A stretch of DNA of 64,000 bases from the NCBI RefSeq assembly GCF_001968825.1, contig NZ_MIEU01000018.1:1-64000 (forward strand), given 5' to 3'. Shown here piece after piece: positions 23,901 through 33,175 of the stretch (its first letter is position 1; each line of letters begins with the position of its first letter). Position numbers and translations under genes: made by a program. A model generated the notes under the pieces. It saw nothing but the letters and a program-made list of their open reading frames with translations. It was not told the origin of the DNA and ran no database searches. This stretch comes from Tersicoccus sp. Bi-70 (lineage in GTDB: Bacteria; Actinomycetota; Actinomycetes; Actinomycetales; Micrococcaceae).

Positions 23901-25562
23901 TCAAGGAAGCATCCAGCCCAGGACCGGAGTGGACTGCAAGAAGACCAGGACACACAGCACGAGCAGCAGGCCGACGGACCACCCGACCACCTTGCGCAAG
24001 ATGGTGCCCTCCTGCCCGTCCAGCTGAACCGACGTGGCGGCGATGGCCAGGTTCTGCGGGCTGATCAGCTTGCCGACGACACCGCCGGTGGTGTTGGCCG
24101 CCACCAACAGGTTCGGGTCAATGCCGGCGTTGACGCCGGCGGTCTGCTGCAGCTTGGCGAACAAGGCGTTCGCGGAAGTGTCCGACCCCGTCACGGCGGT
24201 GCCCAGCCAACCGAGGATCGGGGAGAGCAAGGCGAAGAAGCCGCCCGTCCCCGCCAGCCACACGCCGATGGTGACCGTCTGCCCGGACAGGTTCATCACG
24301 TAGGCCAGGGCGAGGACGAGGAGGATGGTCGCCGCGGCCCAGCGCATCCGATAGACCGTGACTCCGATCTCGCGGATCGCGGTGCCGAAGGGCAGCCGGA
24401 AGCGACCGCCGTCGTCGTTCAGGGAGTACACCACGGCAACGATGAGACCCGTGATCAGCAGCAGCGTGCCCGGGCTCGAGAGCCAGGTGAAGGTGTAGGT
24501 GGTGGAGCTGAGCGGCTTGCCGGCGGCGTCGACCAGGCGCTCGGACAGGCCCGGCCACGGAATCTTGACGTCCGTCGCCGCGAGAGCGGCCGGAATGTTC
24601 ACGCCGAGCTTCCACAGCTTGGCGATCCCGAAGACCGCGATGACGAGCAGGTACGGGAACAGGGCCATGCCGATCCGGCCGGAGGAGAGCGACCCGCCCG
24701 TCGTGACGGTGGCGATGCCGAGCCGTTCACGCGCCTGGTCGCGGCCGCGCGGGGTGTAGACACGCAGGATCAGGACGGCGGCGGCGAGCCCGACGAGGGA
24801 GGCGACGATGTCGGTCAGCTCGTAGGAGAAGAAGTTCGAGCACAGGAACTGCGCGAGGCCGAACGCGACACCGGTGCCCAGTGCGATCGGCCAGGCGTCT
24901 TTCACGCCGCGGCGCCCGTCGAGGATGAAGAGCAGGATCACCGGGACGATGACCGCCAGCAGGGGTGCCTGCCGGCCGACGATGGCGCCGATGTGGGCGG
25001 GGTCCAGCCCGGTGAGGCTACCCGCGGTCGTGATCGGGATGGCGACCGCACCGAAGGCGACCGGGGCGGTGTTGGCCAACAGGACCGCGCATGCAGCCTT
25101 GAGCGGGGAGATGCCGAGGGCGACCAGCATCGTCGCCGTGATCGCAACCGGGGCGCCGAAGCCGGCGAGGGCTTCCAGCATGCCGCCGAAGCAGAAGGCG
25201 ATGAGGATGGCCTGCACCCGCACGTCACCGCCACCGATCATGTCGAACACCCGCCGCAGGTCATCGAACCGTCCCGAGAGGACCGTGACCTGGTACAGCC
25301 AGATGGCCATGATCACGATCCACAGCACCGGGTGGGCACCGAACACTGCGCCTTCCGCCCCGGCCAGCAGCGCCAGGTCGATCGGCATCCCGAATGCCGC
25401 GACCGCCACGATCAGAGCGGTGACCAGGGCCGCGAGCCCGGCGACGTGCGCCCTGACCTTGACCACGGCAAGGAGGATGAAGAAAACCACCAGGGGGATC
25501 AACGCGATCAGCGCGGACAGCGGCACGCTGTTCGCGACTGGGTCGGTCACGGGAGTGAACAT
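23901..25562 (-). CDS. lldP: L-lactate permease
   Basis: LldP is a proton-coupled importer of L-lactate, D-lactate and glycolate. The 553-residue protein has about 12-14 membrane segments and family motifs such as GGMLEALAGFGAPVAITATM and GVAIPITTAGSLTGLD-like AIPITTAGSLTGLDPAHIG, and LGWLGTAVTGSDTSANALF. Length matches the family (about 550). It is transcribed divergently from lutABC, across the operator region, with lldR downstream. Confidence 0.94.
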   Translation of the reverse strand: MFTPVTDPVANSVPLSALIALIPLVVFFILLAVVKVRAHVAGLAALVTALIVAVAAFGMPIDLALLAGAEGAVFGAHPVLWIVIMAIWLYQVTVLSGRFDDLRRVFDMIGGGDVRVQAILIAFCFGGMLEALAGFGAPVAITATMLVALGISPLKAACAVLLANTAPVAFGAVAIPITTAGSLTGLDPAHIGAIVGRQAPLLAVIVPVILLFILDGRRGVKDAWPIALGTGVAFGLAQFLCSNFFSYELTDIVASLVGLAAAVLILRVYTPRGRDQARERLGIATVTTGGSLSSGRIGMALFPYLLVIAVFGIAKLWKLGVNIPAALAATDVKIPWPGLSERLVDAAGKPLSSTTYTFTWLSSPGTLLLITGLIVAVVYSLNDDGGRFRLPFGTAIREIGVTVYRMRWAAATILLVLALAYVMNLSGQTVTIGVWLAGTGGFFALLSPILGWLGTAVTGSDTSANALFAKLQQTAGVNAGIDPNLLVAANTTGGVVGKLISPQNLAIAATSVQLDGQEGTILRKVVGWSVGLLLVLCVLVFLQSTPVLGWMLP

Positions 25563-25617
25563 GGATATGCCTTTCCGTCAGGAGCCGCCCCGGTCAAGAC
25601 GGCGGTCTGCCCAAAAA

Positions 25618-25700
25618 TGGTCTGACCAATGTGGTCTGACCATGTACTCTAGCTCACACTCTTGCCACTGTGAAGTACCCCACGTAGCATGGTCTGACCA
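25618..25700. promoter_or_regulatory. Three LldR-type operators between lldP and lutA
   Basis: The perfect 11-bp palindrome TGGTCTGACCA occurs at 25618-25628, 25632-25642 and 25690-25700. It fits the FadR-subfamily consensus TNGTNNNACNA. The first two are on the lldP side, centres 14 bp apart; the third is 34 bases above lutA. LldR binding is inferred. Confidence 0.85.
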
Positions 25701-25733
25701 CATGAACGGGATCCATTTGCTGGGAGGCCGTCG

Positions 25734-26534
25734 ATGAGAATCGCCCTGTTCGCCACGTGCATCGTGGATGCCATGTACCCCCAGGTCGCCGTCGCGACCG
25801 TGAATATCCTGGAGCGGCTCGGCCACGAGGTCGTGTTCCCCGCCGGGCAGGCCTGCTGCGGCCAGATGCACGTCAACTCCGGCTACGCGGACGCGTCCGT
25901 GCCGGTCATCCGCAATCACGTGCGGGCGTTCGAGGCGGAGGAGTGGGACGTCGCCGTCGCCCCGTCGGGCTCCTGCGTCGCCTCCGTCAAGCACCAGCAT
26001 GCGCAGATGGCCCGCCGCGTAGGCGACGCGGACCTGGCGGCGCGGGCGGAGGCGATCGGTCGTGGCACCTTCGAGCTGTCGGCTCTGCTCACCGATGTCC
26101 TCGGTGTCACCGACGCGGCCGCGCAGCTTGGTTCGTGGTTCCCTCACCGGATCACCTATCACCCGTCCTGCCACGGGATGCGACTGCTCCGTCTCGGTGA
26201 CCGGCAGCGCGATCTGCTGCGCACCGTCGAGGGCCTCGAGTTGCGGGACCTGCCCCACGCGGAGGAGTGCTGCGGGTTCGGCGGCACGTTCTCGGTGAAG
26301 AACGCCGCCGTGTCCACCGCGATGCTGGACGACAAGGTAGCCAACGTGGTCGCGACCGGAGCCCCCTTGTGTGCCGGCGGCGATGCGTCCTGCCTGATGC
26401 ATATGGGCGGCGGCATGTCCCGCCAGCACACCGGCGTCGGCACGGTGCACCTGGCGCAGGTGCTCGCCAGCACCCGGGAGGACCCGCTCGTCTTCGACGG
26501 CGCGGCCCAGCTGCAGGGAGGTGCGCTGCGATGA
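25734..26534 (+). CDS. lutA: L-lactate utilisation protein LutA (Fe-S oxidoreductase)
   Basis: LutA is one subunit of the LutABC complex that oxidises L-lactate to pyruvate. The 266-residue protein has two cysteine-rich CCG domains: CCGQMH near residue 40 and CCGFGGTFSVK near 180, with CXXC-like Cys also at SGSC and PSCHG. ATG at 25734 has GGGAGG upstream. Its stop overlaps lutB as ATGA. Confidence 0.95.
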   Translation: MRIALFATCIVDAMYPQVAVATVNILERLGHEVVFPAGQACCGQMHVNSGYADASVPVIRNHVRAFEAEEWDVAVAPSGSCVASVKHQHAQMARRVGDADLAARAEAIGRGTFELSALLTDVLGVTDAAAQLGSWFPHRITYHPSCHGMRLLRLGDRQRDLLRTVEGLELRDLPHAEECCGFGGTFSVKNAAVSTAMLDDKVANVVATGAPLCAGGDASCLMHMGGGMSRQHTGVGTVHLAQVLASTREDPLVFDGAAQLQGGALR

Positions 26535-28060
26535 GCACGGATCTCGGGATGCCGCGGGTTCGCCCCGCTCACGGCGTCGGGAACATCATCGAACGCGAAC
26601 CCTTCCCGCAGTACGCCGAGCGAGAGCTCGGCAACGAGCAGCTTCGCGCGAACCTGGGCCGGGCAACCTCGACGATCCGCGCCAAGCGTGCCGCCGTCGT
26701 CGGGGAGCTCGACGACTGGGAGGCCCTGCGGGACGCCGGCTCGGCGATCAAGGCCGCGACGATGGCAAACCTGCCGGCCCTGCTCGAGCAGTTCGAGGCG
26801 AACGTGACGGCGCGCGGCGGCGTCGTGCACTGGGCACGCGACGCGGACGAGGCGAACCGCATCGTCGAGGAGCTGGCCACCCGGTACGCCCCGGTGCTGC
26901 CGAACGGGCGCCGCGAGGTGGTCAAGGTCAAGTCCATGGCCACCCAGGAGATGGGCATGAACGAGTACCTCGAAGGCGTGGGCATCGACGCGTTCGAGAC
27001 GGACCTCGCGGAGCTGATCGTCCAACTCGGCCACGACACCCCCAGCCACATCCTCGTGCCGGCCATCCACCGCAACCGCCGGGAGATCCGGGAGATCTTC
27101 CTGGCGGAGATGCCCGACGTGGACCCGCAGCTCTCCGACGACCCGAAGCTGCTCGCGGCCGCCGCCCGGACCCACCTGCGCCGCAAGTTCCTCGCCGCGA
27201 AGGTCGCCGTCTCGGGCGCCAACTTCGGCATCGCCGACACCGGTACCCTGACCGTCGTCGAGTCCGAGGGCAACGGCCGGATGTGCCTGACGCTGCCGGA
27301 GACGCTGATCACCGTGATGGGCATCGAGAAGCTCCTGCCCACCTTCACCGACCTCGAGGTGTTCCTCCAGCTGCTCCCCCGCTCCTCCACCGGTGAGCGG
27401 ATGAACCCGTACACGTCGATGTGGACCGGTGTCACCCCGGGCGACGGGCCGCAGAACGTGCACGTCATCCTGCTGGACAACGGCCGCACCGCTGCCCTGG
27501 CGGATGAAGACGGCCGCTCCGCGCTGAACTGCATCCGCTGCTCAGCGTGCCTGAACGTCTGCCCCGTGTACTCGCGGACCGGCGGCCATGCCTACGGGTC
27601 CACCTATCCCGGGCCGATCGGCGCGATCCTGTCCCCGCTGCTCACCGGGGTGGAGCAGGGAGAGAACGGGTCCCTGCCCTACGCCTCCTCGCTGTGCGGG
27701 GCGTGCTACGACGTGTGCCCGGTCAAGATCAACATCCCCGAGATCCTCGTGCACCTGCGCGGCAAGGACGTCGAGGCGCGGAAGGAGGCCGGAACCCTGA
27801 AAGGTCAGCTGGACACGGCGTTGAAGGGCGCCCAGTGGATGATGAGCGACGGGCGGCGGATGGCCGCGGCCGAACGGGTCCTCCCGCTGGCGTCCCTCTT
27901 CGCCGGACGCGACCGGAAGTTCTCGACGCTGCCCGGCATCGCCGGGGCATGGACATCGAGCCGGGACATCCCCGCCCCTCCCGCCGAGTCCTTCCACACC
28001 TGGTGGAAGAAACGAGAGAAGAACGACGGCGATCGCGGGACTCGGAAGGAACAGGCATGA
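26531..28060 (+). CDS. lutB: L-lactate utilisation iron-sulfur protein LutB
   Basis: LutB is the large iron-sulfur subunit of LutABC. The 509-residue protein has an N-terminal LutB/LldF-like domain (FGIADTGTLTVVESEGNG) and a ferredoxin-like double 4Fe-4S region with CIRCSACLNVCPVYSRTGG and CGACYDVCPVKINIPE, followed by a C-terminal helical tail. ATG at 26531 overlaps lutA; the longer open frame upstream is a lutA shadow. It overlaps lutC by four bases. Confidence 0.95.
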   Translation: MSTDLGMPRVRPAHGVGNIIEREPFPQYAERELGNEQLRANLGRATSTIRAKRAAVVGELDDWEALRDAGSAIKAATMANLPALLEQFEANVTARGGVVHWARDADEANRIVEELATRYAPVLPNGRREVVKVKSMATQEMGMNEYLEGVGIDAFETDLAELIVQLGHDTPSHILVPAIHRNRREIREIFLAEMPDVDPQLSDDPKLLAAAARTHLRRKFLAAKVAVSGANFGIADTGTLTVVESEGNGRMCLTLPETLITVMGIEKLLPTFTDLEVFLQLLPRSSTGERMNPYTSMWTGVTPGDGPQNVHVILLDNGRTAALADEDGRSALNCIRCSACLNVCPVYSRTGGHAYGSTYPGPIGAILSPLLTGVEQGENGSLPYASSLCGACYDVCPVKINIPEILVHLRGKDVEARKEAGTLKGQLDTALKGAQWMMSDGRRMAAAERVLPLASLFAGRDRKFSTLPGIAGAWTSSRDIPAPPAESFHTWWKKREKNDGDRGTRKEQA

Positions 28061-28752
28061 GCGAGCAGTCCAACGACGTGCCAGTCTCGGCGCGGGAAAC
28101 GGTGCTGGCACGAATCCGCGGCGCCCTCGCCGACGACGGCGCCGTTACCGGCGACGACGCTCGGGAGGCGGCACGGACACCGGCGGACATCCCCCGGGAC
28201 TACCGGCACTCATCGTCGCTCAGCCCTGACGAACTCGTCGAGCTGCTGGTGGACCGCCTCGTGGACTACCGGGCCGACGTCGACGTGATCGATACCGCCG
28301 ATCTGCCGACCGCGGTCGCGCGGCGCTTGGCCGGCGCCTCGTCGTACGTGGTCCCACCGGCACTGGACGAACCGGGCCACCCCCTGGCCAATCTGGAGAC
28401 GGAGGCGCGCCGCCTCGTCGACTCCGCCGATGCCCCGTTGGACGTGCACATGCTCGACCACGTGGGTGCGGTGGTCACCAGCAGTGCAGTCTCGGTCGCC
28501 CAGACCGGCACGATTTTCCTCGACGGATCCCCCGACCAGGGCCGACGCGCCATCTCCCTGGTGCCGGATCACCACATCTGCCTGGTTCCTGTGGAGTCGA
28601 TCGTCGGACTGGTGCCGGAGGCCGTCGGCCGTCTCGATCCGGTCCGGCCGACGACGATGATCTCCGGGCCTTCGGCGACGAGCGACATCGAGTTGGAGCG
28701 CGTCGAGGGAGTTCACGGGCCTCGCCACCTCGACGTGTTGATCGTCAGGTGA
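28057..28752 (+). CDS. lutC: L-lactate utilisation protein LutC
   Basis: LutC is the third subunit required for L-lactate oxidation. The 231-residue protein is of the LUD family, with an N-terminal helix (ARETVLARIRGAL) and the core AVSVAQTGTIFLDGSPDQGR, LVPDHHICLV, ISGPSATSDIELERVEGVHG. ATG at 28057 overlaps the lutB stop. It ends the lutABC operon. Confidence 0.94.
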   Translation: MSEQSNDVPVSARETVLARIRGALADDGAVTGDDAREAARTPADIPRDYRHSSSLSPDELVELLVDRLVDYRADVDVIDTADLPTAVARRLAGASSYVVPPALDEPGHPLANLETEARRLVDSADAPLDVHMLDHVGAVVTSSAVSVAQTGTIFLDGSPDQGRRAISLVPDHHICLVPVESIVGLVPEAVGRLDPVRPTTMISGPSATSDIELERVEGVHGPRHLDVLIVR

Positions 28753-28943
28753 GGTTTCGAAACACCAGGACGACCCCCTACCTGGGATCTTCCGATCGAT
28801 CTGACGAAGACTCTGGCCAAGCGACGGTTTTCTTGCTATCGCTCTCGCCGGGTTACCGCCCCTCCGACCGCAGGCCTCGCCACGGCGGGAGAACTTGGCG
28901 TGGTTAGCCGGCCCTCTTCCCGGCAGTCCGCTGCCCCGTTGAT

Positions 28944-29336
28944 GTGGACGACGGGTATCTCTCTCGTCGTACCCATCGGCAGGTGGTCCACCTTACCGAG
29001 CAGGTGTTCGCCTGGAGCGCTGCCGGGGAGTTCGACCGGCTCGGGGCCGTGATGCACGCCGTCACGGCTGATGAAGATCCGCGAATCTTTCTCGCCAGCG
29101 CGTGGCGGGTGATCCAGTCCGATCTGGGGGCGCTGGAGCGGCTGAGCGCCTCCCACGTCGAGCTCCCCGGGGGGACGACGGTTGATGAATCTGCCTACCT
29201 TTCCGGCACCGTCGTCGGAGCGACCGCCTTCCGGTGCGAGGAAGGTTCCCTCGAGGGACGCGTCGCCGTGACCGAAGACCTGAAGGTGATCGGGATTCTG
29301 ATGGTCCCCCCGAAACACGGACGCCTTCCCTTCTAG
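28944..29336 (+). CDS. Hypothetical protein, possibly 5'-truncated
   Basis: A 130-residue frame opens with GTG at 28944, without a visible ribosome site. The body reads VVHLTEQVFAWSAAGEFDRL through LEGRVAVTEDLKVIGILMVP, an alpha/beta pattern like small DUF3887-type domains, but I cannot assign it. It lies between lutC and the next regulator in a region with little else. The missing ribosome site and abrupt N-terminus make truncation possible. Confidence 0.45.
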   Translation: MDDGYLSRRTHRQVVHLTEQVFAWSAAGEFDRLGAVMHAVTADEDPRIFLASAWRVIQSDLGALERLSASHVELPGGTTVDESAYLSGTVVGATAFRCEEGSLEGRVAVTEDLKVIGILMVPPKHGRLPF

Positions 29337-29703
29337 TCATGCAGTGGCGATCGTTCTTCTCAAGATCGACGCCTCACGACACGGACAGCGCCGCCGGGTC
29401 GGTGGCAGTCAATCGTGCACGATAGGCGAACGCCTATCGGACACTTCCCCACCCCTCAAAGGCGACTGCGCGCTGCTGCGATCCAAACCGTCGGAGCGTC
29501 TGTGATCGGCCCCCGTCACTCCAAGCCCGCCTGTTGACGAGTGCCCGCGCCCGGCGGTGCCAGAAACGGACGATTGTCTGGCACCGACAGAAAGTGCCGG
29601 ACCACCGTCCCGCCGGACGCCCAGCGATCACCACGCCACCGCCACCAGCCACCCACGTCAGGCGTAGCTACTGGGACAACGGCACCAGAGATGCCCCGGC
29701 GTA
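29337..29703. other. Intergenic region with no recognised feature
   Basis: Short open frames here have no family features or ribosome sites. I see no terminator, repeat or RNA gene. It separates the lactate module from the GntR/NCS1 module. Confidence 0.5.
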
Positions 29704-30354
29704 TCAGCGCGAGCCAGTTTCCTGATTGATCGTGGCGAACGAGAAGGCGACGAGATAGTCGATGAGCGCGTGTGACGCCTGTTCCGCTCCATCCGGATCG
29801 CGGGCGGTGACGGCGCGGAGAATGTCTGCGTGCAGTAACGACCCTCGTTGGATCTCGGCCTGCACGTCGCGGACGTGCGCGTGCCAGAAGCGGCGGGACA
29901 GTCCCTGCAGAGGGGCCATCGCGTCCTCCACGTATTCGTTGTGGCAGGCCGCGACCAGTAGGTGGTGGGTGGTGGTAACGGTGTCGAGGTAAGTGCTCAG
30001 GGTGAAGGTCTCGGAGTCCAGTCTTTCGATCATGGCCGTCATCCGGTCATGATCCGCCGGAGTTGCTCTCTTGCAGGCGAGTCGGACGGTCAGTGCTTCC
30101 AGAGCGCGCCGCAGTTCGAGCATGCGCAACTGGGCCTCGACCGACGCGGGTGGGACGAGGACGCCCTTGTTCGGGTGCACTTCCACCATGCGGTTGCGCG
30201 CTAGCTGTTGCAGTGCTTCTCGCACCGGGGTCCGTCCGAGGCCAGTCTTTTCCATCAGCACCGATTCCGACACCAGGGCTCCGGGGGCGACGTCTTCCAC
30301 GACGATGAGCCGCTCGATCTGCTCATACGCCAGCGCGGCTTTTCCCTGCAGCAT
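29704..30354 (-). CDS. GntR-family regulator with FCD domain
   Basis: This probably controls the divergent permease operon. The 216-residue protein has a winged helix at about 8-72 (LVSESVLMEKTGLGRTPVRE, NRMVEVHPNKGVLVP) and an FCD domain at about 80-205 (ELRRALEALTVRLAC, THHLLVAACHNEYVE). ATG at 30354 is the start. The ligand is unknown. ATACYGG words at about 30473-30490 in the divergent gap could be part of its operator (weak). Confidence 0.85.
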   Translation of the reverse strand: MLQGKAALAYEQIERLIVVEDVAPGALVSESVLMEKTGLGRTPVREALQQLARNRMVEVHPNKGVLVPPASVEAQLRMLELRRALEALTVRLACKRATPADHDRMTAMIERLDSETFTLSTYLDTVTTTHHLLVAACHNEYVEDAMAPLQGLSRRFWHAHVRDVQAEIQRGSLLHADILRAVTARDPDGAEQASHALIDYLVAFSFATINQETGSR

Positions 30355-30525
30355 CAGAGGCCGCCCGGGAAGCCGAGCGGAATGGCTGTGCCACGGTCGG
30401 GGATCGTGGTCAGAGGAGTTCGGCGTTGCGGTGGCATGCCATCACCCTAGCTGCGAACCCTTGCGCAACCGATATACCGGCTGCATACTGGTGTGATCCT
30501 GGCCACTCACTCGATCGAGGTCATC

Positions 30526-32013
30526 ATGGCGAAGGCAGCCGCCCTGGAGCAACGCTCCATCGATTTCATCCCGGCGGACGAACGGTACGGTCACCCGCGC
30601 AGCTTGCTGTTCGTGTGGTTTGCGGCCAACACCTCCATCACCGCCGTGGTGACCGGTGCGTTGTTCGTGATCCTTGGCAACAGCGCCCTCTGGTCGATTC
30701 CGGCGATCATCATCGGCAACGCGGTGGGCGGGTTCGTGACCGCGCTGCACTCGGCGCAGGGGCCGCGGCTGGGGGTGCCGCAGATGATCCAGAGCCGGGC
30801 GCAGTTCGGCTACTACGGGGCGATCCTCCCGCTGATCCTCGCGCTGATGATCTACATCGGCTTCTACGCCACCGGCCTGGTGCTGGGGGGTCAGGCGATC
30901 GGCACGCTGGTGGGGATCCCTCACCAACTCGGGTCGGCGGTGTTCGCTGTGCTGTCCACGGTGCTGGCCGTGGTCGGCTACCGCTACATTCACCGCTTCT
31001 CCCATTTCGCTGCCGCGCTGAGCTTCGTGGTCTTCGTCGGGCTGCTGATCCGAATCTTGTCCGACGGGCGCATCGGCCAGGTGGCTGGGGAGCCCGCGTT
31101 CGACGTCGCGACCTTCGTCCTCGGCATCTCCCTGTCGGCGTCGTGGCAGCTGACCTTCGGCCCCTACATCGCCGACTACTCGCGGTACCTGCCCGCCGAC
31201 ACGCCGAAGCGGTCGACGATCGGGTGGACCTTCGCCGGCAGCGTGATCGGCGGGTCGCTGGCGATGACCCTCGGAGCCCTGGCCGCGGCCCTGGGTGGGG
31301 CCGCATTCGGCCACGATCAGGTCGGCTATCTTGCCGGCCTGGGCGGTGCGCTGTGGCCGATCGTTCTGCTGGCGGTGATCTGCGGCAAGCTCACGGGTAA
31401 CACCCTGAGCTCCTACGGCGGGTACATGTCAGTGGCGACCATCATCACCAGCCTCGTCGGGCAGAACCGGGTCGGACCCCGGGCGCGCACCGTCTACGTC
31501 CTGATCATCTCGGTCATCTCGCTGGCGATCGCGCTAGCCGCGACCGATAACTTCCTCAGCGCGTTCACCGACTTCCTGCTGTTCCTCCTGTACTTCATGA
31601 CCCCGTGGTCGGCGATCAACCTGGTCGACTACTACCTGGTCCGCAAGGAGCGATACAGCATCACCGCCCTGTTCGACCGCGACGGCGAGTACGGACGGAT
31701 CAACGGCGGCGCCTTCCTCGCCTACATCCTGGGCGTGCTCATCCAGATCCCCTTCATGAACAGCAGCCTGTACGTCGGGCCCGTGGCCCAGCTCTTCGGC
31801 GGCGCTGAGATCGCCTGGATCATCGGCATCATCGTCGCCGGCGGCGTGTACTGGGCGCTCTCCGGGCGTGTCCGCCGATCAATGACACACGACGTGGACC
31901 ACGCCCGCACCCTCGCCACCGCCGGCGCATCCATCACCCCCACCAGCACGTCCACTGGCCAAGGAGCCACCCCGGCGGACGTCCGCACCAACACCACCAA
32001 GGAGACCCCGTGA
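30526..32013 (+). CDS. NCS1-family nucleobase:cation symporter
   Basis: This imports a purine, pyrimidine or related heterocycle with a cation. The 495-residue protein has about 12 membrane segments and NCS1 motifs: FIPADERYGHPRSLLFVWFA at the N-terminus, GPRLGVPQMIQSRAQFGYYG, and DFLLFLLYFMTPWSAINLVD. ATG at 30526 is preceded by GAGG and gives the usual N-terminus; an earlier in-frame start at 30493 has no site. It overlaps the next gene by four bases. Substrate not determined. Confidence 0.9.
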   Translation: MAKAAALEQRSIDFIPADERYGHPRSLLFVWFAANTSITAVVTGALFVILGNSALWSIPAIIIGNAVGGFVTALHSAQGPRLGVPQMIQSRAQFGYYGAILPLILALMIYIGFYATGLVLGGQAIGTLVGIPHQLGSAVFAVLSTVLAVVGYRYIHRFSHFAAALSFVVFVGLLIRILSDGRIGQVAGEPAFDVATFVLGISLSASWQLTFGPYIADYSRYLPADTPKRSTIGWTFAGSVIGGSLAMTLGALAAALGGAAFGHDQVGYLAGLGGALWPIVLLAVICGKLTGNTLSSYGGYMSVATIITSLVGQNRVGPRARTVYVLIISVISLAIALAATDNFLSAFTDFLLFLLYFMTPWSAINLVDYYLVRKERYSITALFDRDGEYGRINGGAFLAYILGVLIQIPFMNSSLYVGPVAQLFGGAEIAWIIGIIVAGGVYWALSGRVRRSMTHDVDHARTLATAGASITPTSTSTGQGATPADVRTNTTKETP

Positions 32014-32666
32014 AGTACGACCCCTCCACCGACCGCAGCCCACTGCCCTACTCGCCCTTCAAGAGCTGCACCGTGCCCCGCCCGATCGGCTGGATCTCCA
32101 GCGTCAGCCCGGACGGCGTGGAGAACCTGGCCCCCTACAGCCAATGGCAGAACCTCACCTTCGACCCCCCGATGGTGATGTTCTCGGCCAACCAGTACCC
32201 GGACGGGCGGCGCAAGGATAGCGTGCTCAACGCCGAACAGACCGGCTGGTTCGTGTGGAACATGGCTACCTACGACCTCCGCGAGGCGGTCAACATCAGC
32301 GCCATGGCCCTACCCCCGGAGGTGAGCGAATTCGATCGCGCCGGCGTCACCCGCTCCTACGCCGAGCTCTCCCCGACCCCGATGGTGGCCGAAAGCCCCG
32401 TCCACTTCGAGTGTCGCTACCTCTCCACCCACCGCATGTCCGGCAACTCCAACGTGGGCACCATCGACATCGTCTTCGCCCAGGTCGAACGGATCCACAT
32501 CAACGACGAGGTGATCACCGCGGATGGGAAGCTGGACATCCCCCGTATCAGGCCCCTCGCCCGGATGGGTTACTACGACTACACCTCGATCACCGAGACC
32601 TTCGAGATGCGCATCCCGGAGGCCTCCGACGCCGAGGCCTCCGGCCTCGAAGGCGCACCCGCCTAG
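32010..32666 (+). CDS. Flavin-reductase-like FMN-binding protein
   Basis: This is a flavin reductase/FMN-binding split-barrel protein (DIM6/NTAB type), which can supply reduced flavin to a monooxygenase or act directly on a substrate. The 218-residue product has SCTVPRPIGWISSVSPDGV, NLAPYSQWQNLTFDPPMVMF and ESPVHFECRYLS. GTG at 32010 overlaps the permease stop as GTGA, so the two are coupled. Partner oxygenase genes are not present here. A 14-bp-stem hairpin follows. Confidence 0.85.
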   Translation: MKYDPSTDRSPLPYSPFKSCTVPRPIGWISSVSPDGVENLAPYSQWQNLTFDPPMVMFSANQYPDGRRKDSVLNAEQTGWFVWNMATYDLREAVNISAMALPPEVSEFDRAGVTRSYAELSPTPMVAESPVHFECRYLSTHRMSGNSNVGTIDIVFAQVERIHINDEVITADGKLDIPRIRPLARMGYYDYTSITETFEMRIPEASDAEASGLEGAPA

Positions 32667-32686
32667 ACCCCTCCCGCACCATCGGG

Positions 32687-32725
32687 CGCTTGCTCGGGAC
32701 GCCACGCGGCGGTCCCGAGCAAGCG
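32687..32725 (+). terminator. Probable terminator after the NCS1/flavin-reductase operon
   Basis: Perfect 14-bp arms (CGCTTGCTCGGGAC at 32687-32700, complement at 32712-32725) enclose an 11-base loop, 21 bases below the gene. There is no T-run. Confidence 0.65.
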
Positions 32726-32839
32726 ATCCGCGGTCCGATATGGGCACCTGCGGTGCGGCGCCAAGGAAAGGGCCGAAAGGTGAGTACGTCAATAGGTGAA
32801 CCGCCCCGGGTCTGGTGGAGGGTCTGATTCCCCGAGAGG

Positions 32840-33175
32840 ATGACGATCATGCCGGCACCGAGGAAGTATCCGCAGGAGTTGCGGGAACGAGCCATGCGGC
32901 TCGTGGTCGAGGCCCGTAGGGAAGACCCGGAGCTGTCGCTGAACGCGGCGGTGATCCGGGTCGGTCAGCGTACCGGGGTGAATCCGGACACGTTGCGGGG
33001 CTGGTCCAAGCAGGCCGCGATCGAAGCGGGTGAACGCCCGGGCACGACCACCAGCGACCCGGTCCGGATCAAGTCGATGGAGGCGGAAGTGCGTGAGCTC
33101 AAACGCGCGAACGAGATCTTGTTGGCGGCCTCCTCGTTCTCCGCGCGGGAGCTCGACCCGCGACTGCCGTGGTAG
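32840..33175 (+). CDS. IS3 copy B transposase OrfA
   Basis: The 111-residue protein is the DNA-binding half of the IS3 transposase: helix-turn-helix PRKYPQELRERAMRLVVEAR and NPDTLRGWSKQAAIEAGERP, then a leucine-zipper-like SMEAEVRELKRANEILLAAS. It looks intact and ends ELDPRLPW. A -1 frameshift near its end would normally fuse it to OrfB. Confidence 0.88.
   Translation: MTIMPAPRKYPQELRERAMRLVVEARREDPELSLNAAVIRVGQRTGVNPDTLRGWSKQAAIEAGERPGTTTSDPVRIKSMEAEVRELKRANEILLAASSFSARELDPRLPW

Noticed and set aside
23826-25625. 599-codon plus-strand frame opposite lldP
   Set aside because: Shadow of the lactate permease; no independent support.
25618-25700. Repeated TGGTCTGACCA as a possible CRISPR-like array
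   Set aside because: Only three 11-bp palindromes with irregular spacing in a divergent promoter; they fit operators. No CRISPR array was seen anywhere.
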